This document shows, piece after piece, positions 57,434-64,000 of a stretch of 64,000 bases of DNA (position 1 is its first letter; every line of letters starts with the position of its first letter). The notes below the pieces were generated by a model. It saw only the letters and a list, made by a program, of their open reading frames with translations, ran no database searches and was not told where the DNA came from. Both the position numbers and the translations under genes were made by a program. Origin of the DNA: Neurospora tetrasperma FGSC 2508. Lineage: Eukaryota > Ascomycota > Sordariomycetes > Sordariales > Sordariaceae. The stretch is taken from assembly GCF_000213175.1 (NCBI RefSeq), contig NW_009799099.1:359373-423372 (forward strand), read 5' to 3'.

Positions 57434-57750
57434 ACCGCAAAGACTCGGGGCGTTGACTTTTAGGTTTCCAGGAAATCAGGCATAATCTGTAAGCATACTG
57501 TAACATTCATGCCCACCAAAAATTGTATGCAAGACGGTGATTTTGAAGATCTCCACCCTCCAGCGCCCTTGGAAGAATAGGTGGGAAAAGGTAGGGCATC
57601 AGAGAAATCGAATTTACAGTACTTCGGGGTGGCAACATGTCTTCCCCATTTATTTCGGCGCGTATAGGATGCACGTATTTGGGCAGTAGACTTACAGATT
57701 ATGCCTGATTTCCTGGAAACCTAAAAATCAATGCCCCGAATCTTTGCGGT
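57434..57750. repeat. 60-bp inverted repeat with 197-bp spacer (MITE-like)
   Basis: The arm at 57434-57493 (beginning ACCGCAAAGACTCGGGGC) is complementary to the arm at 57691-57750 over 60 positions with three mismatches, all transitions. Similarity stops sharply outside ACCGCAAAG. The spacer has no obvious coding frame. No clear target-site duplication is visible. The layout suits a short non-autonomous DNA transposon or a hairpin-forming locus. Confidence 0.75.
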
Positions 57751-58252
57751 ACGGAAGAAGCCATCGGAAAAATCGGACGGGACAGCCGGCCATCGGAGAT
57801 GCATTGTCTTCTCCCAATCATTTCCCCGACTTGACGAATTTTCAGCAGATCTCTTCATAGAATCATCCAGCATTTTCTCCCTCCAGCTTCCTAACTCTTC
57901 CACCACACTTTCACGAGTTCCAAGCTACTTCCCTTTTGTTTCTGTTATGGTATCCAGGTATTCGGGCATCTTCGCTGCTTTTCTGCCTTGCTGCTTTGCG
58001 CAGAAGCCAGGTTTGTTCGTGAGAACTGCACCACATCTGCATCCATGTCCGATCGCTTGGTACAGGGGTTTTAAAATCAGGCCATGTGGTCTTTGCAACC
58101 CGGGGCGAGTTCTCGCCTTTAGCTGAGACTTGGAGGGAAATGGGAATATAAGAACCAGCTTCCCCTCTCAAATATTGGTCCTCTCTTCTTTTCCCATCAT
58201 CCCCTCTCTCTCCCCCTCTCCAAAGCACAACCCTCCTTCAGACTTCATCACG

Positions 58253-58825
58253 ATGCCCAACACCTCCTTCCATCAACATCTCAGCATACCAACACACCAC
58301 ATCAACACATCAACACCCTCACATTCGTCATACCCAACATCTCCGGTCCAGTATATCTCCGTCTTCGTCCTCGCTTCCGTCTTCGCTACTCTCTTTGTCT
58401 TCTCCTCCCCCCATACATCGGGTGATCACCACCCAGACTCTATGAAACAGCATCGACAAAAGCCACCCTCAGCCTTCAAACTCTTATTGCCGTTCTTGTC
58501 CACTTTTCCATCCGTTTCATCCTCCCTCCAACGTCTTCCTTACCGCAGCTACGTGTGTCCTTCCAGCCGACCAGTTCATGATCATACCCAAGTGTCTCCT
58601 TTGGAACTCCTTCTCTTCACATCATTCATGTCTACCGTCGCCACATATATCTGGGTTAGGTACTTTCCAATAACCACTCCAAGATCAACAGTCACTTGGC
58701 CGCCACCGGACCCTCGACACCTGCCACGCCACACGAAACACATATGCCCTGGGCACATATCAATCTGTCAATCTGTCTCAGCAACAACACGATATCCAAC
58801 ACCACCACCATTCGAGGGTATCTGA
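58253..58825 (+). CDS. Possible small membrane protein, 190 aa
   Basis: A frame from ATG 58253 is preceded by a TATA-like GAATATAAG (58143-58151) and a CT-rich leader, which is what made me keep it. The predicted protein starts MPNTSFHQHLSIPTHHINTS and has two hydrophobic stretches (YISVFVLASVFATLFVFSS; SPLELLLFTSFMSTVATYIW) separated by a basic, Pro/Ser-rich part. No family recognised. The tail after about residue 140 is Pro/Thr/His-rich low complexity, so the true end may differ. Confidence 0.3.
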   Translation: MPNTSFHQHLSIPTHHINTSTPSHSSYPTSPVQYISVFVLASVFATLFVFSSPHTSGDHHPDSMKQHRQKPPSAFKLLLPFLSTFPSVSSSLQRLPYRSYVCPSSRPVHDHTQVSPLELLLFTSFMSTVATYIWVRYFPITTPRSTVTWPPPDPRHLPRHTKHICPGHISICQSVSATTRYPTPPPFEGI

Positions 58826-59331
58826 TACCGTCATATTACAAAACTTCATGTGATACCTCCATGCGTTCTCCTTTCTGATGAAATGTTTGTCTACTGCGCA
58901 CTGGCCTTTTAATCTCCTCCTCTTTCCTTTCTTCACTCCTCCCTCGTGCATGTCCGCTTACCTTCCCACCCGTTTCGTATTAAATTAACAAAAAAAGATA
59001 AAGCCAAAGATGGAAACACCACAGCCACTTCATCTCGACTCGAACCGCCACCACCATCTCTGACGATGCGGCTGACGCAATGTCTCTTCATCTATGCGAT
59101 GCCTGGTGGTAGGTTGGATTCGGAGATGACTCGATGGAGGGATTTACTTGTATCATCGGATGATCAACGATGAACGATCAACGACCGGTTGATCACGACG
59201 GTGAACGGTCTACGAACGATGGGCGATAATCCATGAACGGGTGATCAAACTGGGAAGAAGGGTACGACGCCGCTTTGATCTGTTCATGATCAGTTCGAGG
59301 CGGTCAGAGCAGAAGTAGGCTGAGGAAGTCT

Positions 59332-59412
59332 GAGGTTATGGAGGTTATGAAGATTATGGAGGTTATGGAGGTTATGGAGGTCGTCGAGGTCGTCAAGATT
59401 ATCGAGGTCGTC
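59332..59412. repeat. Nine-unit 9-bp minisatellite
   Basis: Nine adjacent 9-mers of the type GAGGTTATG or GAGGTCGTC, with AAGATTATG variants. Because the unit is three codons, the minus-strand frame 59544-59290 stays open and reads repeated HNL and DDL; I take that frame as a by-product, though a coding role is not excluded. Confidence 0.85.
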
Positions 59413-60708
59413 GAGAGTCGAGAGTCGGGTTTCAACATCGAGGAGACAAGCAGCAGATGAGGACACCCCAAGAGAAAAGGCAGGAGTGCCATGATCTATA
59501 AGAGATGGTCTATCGACTCCCCCTAAGTCCTCTAGTCCCTTCAACGACCCTTTCTCTCTTGGCTATCCTCCCTATTTGCTCCTTTACGGCCTTGCCGCCT
59601 CATCAGCCATTAACCATCAATCCAGTAAGCCAAGCGTGAAAGAGTCCGAACTTCGAAGCAGCGGAAGGAAAGACAGGTCACCTGCGTGTACATGTACTGC
59701 ATCGCTATCGTCGATCGATAACAATTTTTGTTCCGTTCAGTTTCACTCTAGGTACGCTTGCGAGCTTACTGGGTTGCTTGGTCACTGGTTTCTGGCAGTC
59801 TGCTTGCTTGGTTGTTGCTTGTCTGCGACCTTCCTACGGTTCCAGCAGCTCAAAGGGAGATGATGTGAAGACGGCGGAACTCAGAAGCAGGGAATAGTAC
59901 ATGGCTAGTTAACCATAATTCCCTTAATAGTCCTCTTGGTTCCGTGGTCTTTACTTCGTTCCCAGTTACACAGCTATAGACTTAGTCGATGGTTATCGGT
60001 GGGCTTGCTTTCTAGGTCGCAAGTCTCGCTCTTTAGTTCGACAGAACCCCTTGCTAACAATACCTATAATCCCTCAACGGCGGCTCTCATGGAAACTCTC
60101 GATACTTCGCTTCACCAAACATCTCCCTTGAACTCCCTATTCCTCCATTACCAATCAACCCACACCCGATCAACCCATCAAAGACTAAGTACTAAAGCAA
60201 CATGCGTGAATGGACAAGCTTGATACTACTTCTCTACCTAGTGTCACTTCCTGCTCCAGCTCTAGCGATTTACCTCCAGCCCAACACAACTCTCCAGTTA
60301 CCAACCATCAAGACCCATCAGAGTCCAAAGCTCGAACTCGACCAGAGTCTTTAGTTATGCTGTTGACCTTCCGACACCAATAACTCCAGCTTGTAGGTAC
60401 AATACGATCATCACACGGAATCGCCTGCCTCGAGAACCCCAGACTCGACATAACCAGGGCTTGAATCCTCCCTCCTGGTGCCTCCTCTTTCTTTCTTGAA
60501 TCGATACGTTAGCAAATCCTCTCCAGTCGCGAGGACTTCTCGTATTGGTTGAGGAAGGACGGAATTGTCAAGTTCATGTTTGGGTTCCGAAAAGCAGATA
60601 CTTCCGTACATGGCCCGCACCGTGTTGTGATTGCCCAGGTATTGGTCGAATTATTGGCGTTGTTGGGAGGATGAACGGTAAGGTCAAGGTCAAGCAAGGG
60701 AAAGGTCA

Positions 60709-60735
60709 AGGGAAAGGGAAAGGGAAAGGGAAAGG
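60709..60735. repeat. GGGAAA hexamer repeat
   Basis: Four to five consecutive GGGAAA units, preceded by looser AAGGTCAAGG variants from about 60680. Confidence 0.85.
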
Positions 60736-60888
60736 TTAATATCGCTTTGTTACCAACCTACCTAAGCAAAGAAAACGTGAATGGAGACAGACTCAAGATC
60801 AGGGCACAGTGGGCTTTTTGGTTCACTTCCATGTTTGATCTGATAGAGCTACGCTAAGCATGTGTTCTCCAGGCCCTTCCATTGCCGC

Positions 60889-60908
60889 TTTTTTTTTTTT
60901 TTTTTTTT
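60889..60908. repeat. T20 tract
   Basis: Twenty consecutive T residues, the longest homopolymer in the window. Confidence 0.95.
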
Positions 60909-61659
60909 GCTTTGGCTTAGTGGCCGGTTATCTCTAGTCATGGTTTGGGGATTGATATGACAGATGGAATGGGTTGGGTTATGGAATGATGATGATGGAG
61001 TTGGTGAGTTGGCGTTAGGCGTTCATTGATCCTCCTTTGATCGCTGTCGACCGTCCTTGAACGTCATGCCGTTCATCGAGCCGTTGATCGACGTCGAGTT
61101 GATCGATCATCGATTGAAAGTTAATCCTCAATCCCATCGGGACCTGTATCAAGCCAAATAACAGGCAGACATGAAAACGGCAGACAGCAAAAGACGCCGT
61201 GGAGGTCCCAACTGGGGGATACAATCTACCTACACTCAGCGACTATCTGAGGCACCTGTACTATTGCTGCTTTCCTTCTACTTCTTGTTACTTTTCTTTA
61301 AGTACCTACTTGCGACCTTGCTCTCAAATCGATGCTTACCTAGCTTGCATGTGCTTCCCTCCTTCCACTTGTCTGATCCTCCAGTCCCAACTCCATCAAG
61401 ATTTCAATCCCGCTATCCAGCTGTTGACATCGAATAAAAGCTATCCCGCCTTCTCAACCAGGGTATGTATCACTGCCAACCAACCAACCCACCTTCAGGA
61501 CAGCTTTCAATGATCGTCTCCAAGATACCTACCCCGGCCGGCCGGCATCCGACGGACTTCAACACCGACCCGACCACGCACGCCTCTCCAGGGAAGAATT
61601 GGCGCATGGTTCTTCAATGGTCACAGTCTAAGAGAAACTTACCTCTAAGCAACTTGAAG

Positions 61660-62240
61660 AAATAAAAAAAAAAAGAACCTTAAGAAATAAAATGGACTTA
61701 CTTACACATATATGTTGATTTGGGGTGGTTAGTTCTTTTTTGCTTTTTTCTTTATTTTTGCTTTGAGTTTCTTGCTCTGGTATAGAATCCCTCAGGGGCA
61801 GATAAGTAGAGGTATCAGGGTTTTAGTCTATTGTCTATTAGGGAGTAGATCTATTATATCGGTCGAGAGGTACCCTAGGAATGTAATAACTAAAAGGATA
61901 TAAGGAGGAGATCCTAAGCTAGGAGTAAGGAGGAAAGGATAGGAATTCAAGACTAGATAATACTCTTTCTCGAAAATAGATTAAGAAATCCCGCTCCAAA
62001 CTATAGAATCTTCGTTGAACGTCCCAGTAACAATAAGCCTAACATCCCTTCTAGAAGAAAACTAACTACTAAATCTACTCCTCTATTTTAAGGCTTAATA
62101 AAGGGAGTTTCGCTCTCCCCTTTGACCTTTAGTGGTGGTTGACAAGCTGTGGTTTTGCTACTCCATCTCAGTCCCTGAGGACGAAGGCCATGACCAACTC
62201 CAGATCCGCTCCTCTCTACATTTTGGTATAGTAGGGTACT
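61660..62240. repeat. AT-rich block, probable decayed repeat relic
   Basis: About 580 bp distinctly richer in A/T, TAG and CTA than the surrounding DNA, with abrupt change back to mixed composition near 62100-62240. This is the composition expected of an old repeat altered by RIP. No family can be named from what remains; it looks old and thoroughly broken. Confidence 0.5.
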
Positions 62241-62387
62241 TTTCGTATTAGTATGGTTTTTGCTCCATTTCAATGTATCCCAAAAGCACACGCCACCCTC
62301 ACTAAAAGCCGCCGAGGATACCTAAGACAAAAGGGCCCGCCCGAACAGGAATCAACAACCGACAACTACTTATACCAATTGCGCCAT

Positions 62388-62406
62388 CCTACCTACCTAC
62401 CTACCC
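62388..62406. repeat. CCTA tetramer repeat
   Basis: Four to five CCTA units; related TACCTACC and AGGTAGGTAGG tracts occur at about 62643-62675 and 62774-62784, and (GTCAA)3-4 at 62501-62518. Confidence 0.85.
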
Positions 62407-62814
62407 ATCTTCCCACGGGAGTAATAGTGAGAATACGGGTGAACCGGTATATATTCATATTCAAGTTACCTACCCTTTACATAGGTGCCCCTGCCCAAGG
62501 GGTCAAGTCAAGTCAAGTTACCTTACGTATCGGCTGTGCTATGTGTGTCCCCGTTGGGCCCAGCTCACTCACTCACTATTTCGAGTTCGTTCTATGAAAT
62601 GGAAAGAAGATGGAAGGCGAAAAGGGAAGGGCTGCTGTACACTACCTACCTTACCTACCTAAATAGGTACCTAGGTTCACGCTGGCCGGCCGTTGGCGCA
62701 GGCGGCAACCTAAGGCGCATCATGCCCGGCAAATTCCTGAGTCCTCCTCGAAGGATCATCAATCTTTGAAAATAGGTAGGTAGGAAACATGGACCACCTA
62801 CCATAGGATCCAAC

Positions 62815-62884
62815 CAGTTTGGATTTAAGAAAGAGAGAGGGTTTACTGGTTCCATCAGTTTGGATTTAAGAAAGAGGGTTTACT
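62815..62884. repeat. Tandem duplication of about 30 bp
   Basis: CAGTTTGGATTTAAGAAAGA begins at 62815 and again at 62856 (41 bp apart), each followed by GGGTTTACT. The first copy has two extra AG units. Confidence 0.9.
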
Positions 62885-63710
62885 ACCTAGTTTCGTTATC
62901 AGTCCAAGTTCATCTTCTCTTCCTCGAACTTGGTCGGTTTTGTCCATATCCCTATGGTGATCAATCATCCTCAGTCAGGACCAGACTACTCTAGACTAGA
63001 CGAGACTATATTGCTCTAAGGAGAGGAGGAGGGGCTCAGGGCTGTCTGTCTCAGGACATTCACGTCCTGCCCTTCTCTGCTCTGGTCTGGTATGCTTTAC
63101 TCTACTTTGCTTTATTCTACTCTACTGCTCTAACCTGACCGGATCAGAACACTTGGCTTCGTCTCTTCGTTCGGTCAAAGTCTTTTGTCTGTCTTTTATT
63201 TTTATTTTTTTCTTCTTCTTCTTCCAAGTTCCAACTGAGAACATACTAATGACAAGCTGGAACAAGTCGAGCGATGTTCATGATCACTTGAAAAATTGGG
63301 AGATATCGGTCGATTCATGTTATTCATTTCATGCCACTGTCCAATTACAAAGTTCCCATCCCATCCCATCCAACCAACCAACGCCTGCTCCCAAGTCTAG
63401 CCAGATCCCGTTCCATTTCCTTATTATATCCATATCCGTATCCATCCGTGTATCCGTGCTTCTTCTCTTGTTGCTTTTCCTCCCTCTTATTGTTTACAAA
63501 CAGATGCAATCAATGCTTCCTCCTTGACATTCGAACAAACGAGAACCCTGCTCGTTTCATGCTGATGCTTTTCATGCCGCTCATGCTGTTGCACTCGGGT
63601 AACATCTTCCCCTTTTTCTTTTGTCTCGACAATCATGATGCTGCCTCGTCTACCAGAGACGATGTTGCTTATCCCCCACCTACAACCTACAGCCGGCAAC
63701 AGGGGCAGCC

Positions 63711-64000
63711 CTAATTAAACCCCCTAAACCGTCCTCCCGACGGCCCCTTGACCGTAAACCTCCTCGATCTTCCCGTGCCAATATCAATCTTGGACAACTC
63801 CTCTTCCAAGCTTCCACCTCCCATACCTCCATATCCGCCTCCTACCCCTCCACCAGTCATCCCTCCCCACTCATCCACTCCCATCGGCGCAGCCCCCCTT
63901 CTCGTAAGGCTACCACTGTGTAACTGCAACGCGCCACTCATGGTCAGTCCACCGCCAGCTGGTCCTATAGTCGAGGGTAGTGAAAGCGGTACCTTGGCTG
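63711..64000 (-). CDS. C-terminal end of an unidentified gene, cut by right edge
   Basis: The minus-strand frame is open from the window end to a TAA at 63713-63711 and reads AKVPLSLPSTIGPAGGGLTM followed by a Gly-rich run (MTGGGVGGGYGGMGGGSLEE) and a basic end (ELSKIDIGTGRSRRFTVKGP, then SGGRFRGFN). The Gly/Met-rich part is low complexity; the last 35 residues look conserved. No family recognised, and earlier exons lie outside the window. Confidence 0.5.
   Translation of the reverse strand, partial: AKVPLSLPSTIGPAGGGLTMSGALQLHSGSLTRRGAAPMGVDEWGGMTGGGVGGGYGGMGGGSLEEELSKIDIGTGRSRRFTVKGPSGGRFRGFN

Larger units (their letters stand above)
58826..63710. other. Gene-poor stretch rich in simple repeats
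   Basis: About 4.9 kb with no supported gene. It contains a 9-bp minisatellite, purine repeats, a T20 tract, an AT-rich relic, CCTA repeats and a short tandem duplication, listed separately. The segment 63000-63710 is probably the 3' flank of the minus-strand gene ending at 63711. Confidence 0.4.

Noticed and set aside
1-64000. CRISPR array, rRNA or dispersed 5S rRNA genes, tRNA genes
   Set aside because: No regularly spaced repeat-spacer pattern, rRNA-like sequence or complete tRNA fold was seen by eye; a covariance-model scan would be needed to exclude small RNAs.

Overview
The window looks like nuclear DNA of a filamentous ascomycete, most likely a Neurospora/Sordaria-type member of the Sordariales. 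The reasons are: genes lie singly on both strands; introns are mostly 50-130 nt with GTRNGT donors, CTAAC/CTGAC branch sites and YAG acceptors; and the families present are typical of filamentous fungi (HET domain, DUF7580, DUF7708, DUF7025-AAA, AcuF-type C2H2 zinc finger, fungal nicotianamine synthase, DUF3455). One broken paralog carries a stop of the CpA-to-TpA kind expected from repeat-induced point mutation (RIP). All exon joins were worked out by hand from splice signals and reading frame; no search was run.

Layout. 0-11 kb: a zinc-finger gene cut by the left edge, divergent from a DUF7580 gene, a small Cys-rich gene, an unrecognised gene, a multi-pass membrane protein and an 818-residue HET-domain protein. 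11.8-22.5 kb: the most unusual part, a head-to-tail array of seven related small genes on the plus strand (one looks broken) plus an eighth, longer member on the minus strand. All share three conserved blocks, and most have an intron close to the start codon. I know no name for this family. 23-35 kb: two related truncated leucine-rich-type fragments flank a fatty-acid desaturase, a 1,027-residue DUF7025/AAA ATPase and a DUF7708 STAND-like protein. 35.7-41.3 kb: a nicotianamine synthase divergent from an ATP-grasp ligase, a possible small-molecule (metallophore) pair. 42.5-47.9 kb: two hotdog-fold thioesterase-type genes and a Ser/Thr-rich GPI-anchor-type wall protein. 47.9-56 kb: 8 kb without a gene I can support. 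56-64 kb: a secreted DUF3455 protein, a 60-bp inverted repeat, simple repeats, an AT-rich relic and the 3' end of a gene leaving on the right.

How the parts may work together. HET, DUF7580, DUF7708 and DUF7025-AAA proteins are repeatedly linked with fungal self/non-self recognition or STAND-type immunity, so the first 35 kb reads like an accessory recognition region in which small gene families duplicate and decay. The right half looks more like ordinary metabolic and cell-surface genes. A further window-wide signal is the octamer TACCTCTA/TAGAGGTA, found at about 20 places where about two are expected by chance.
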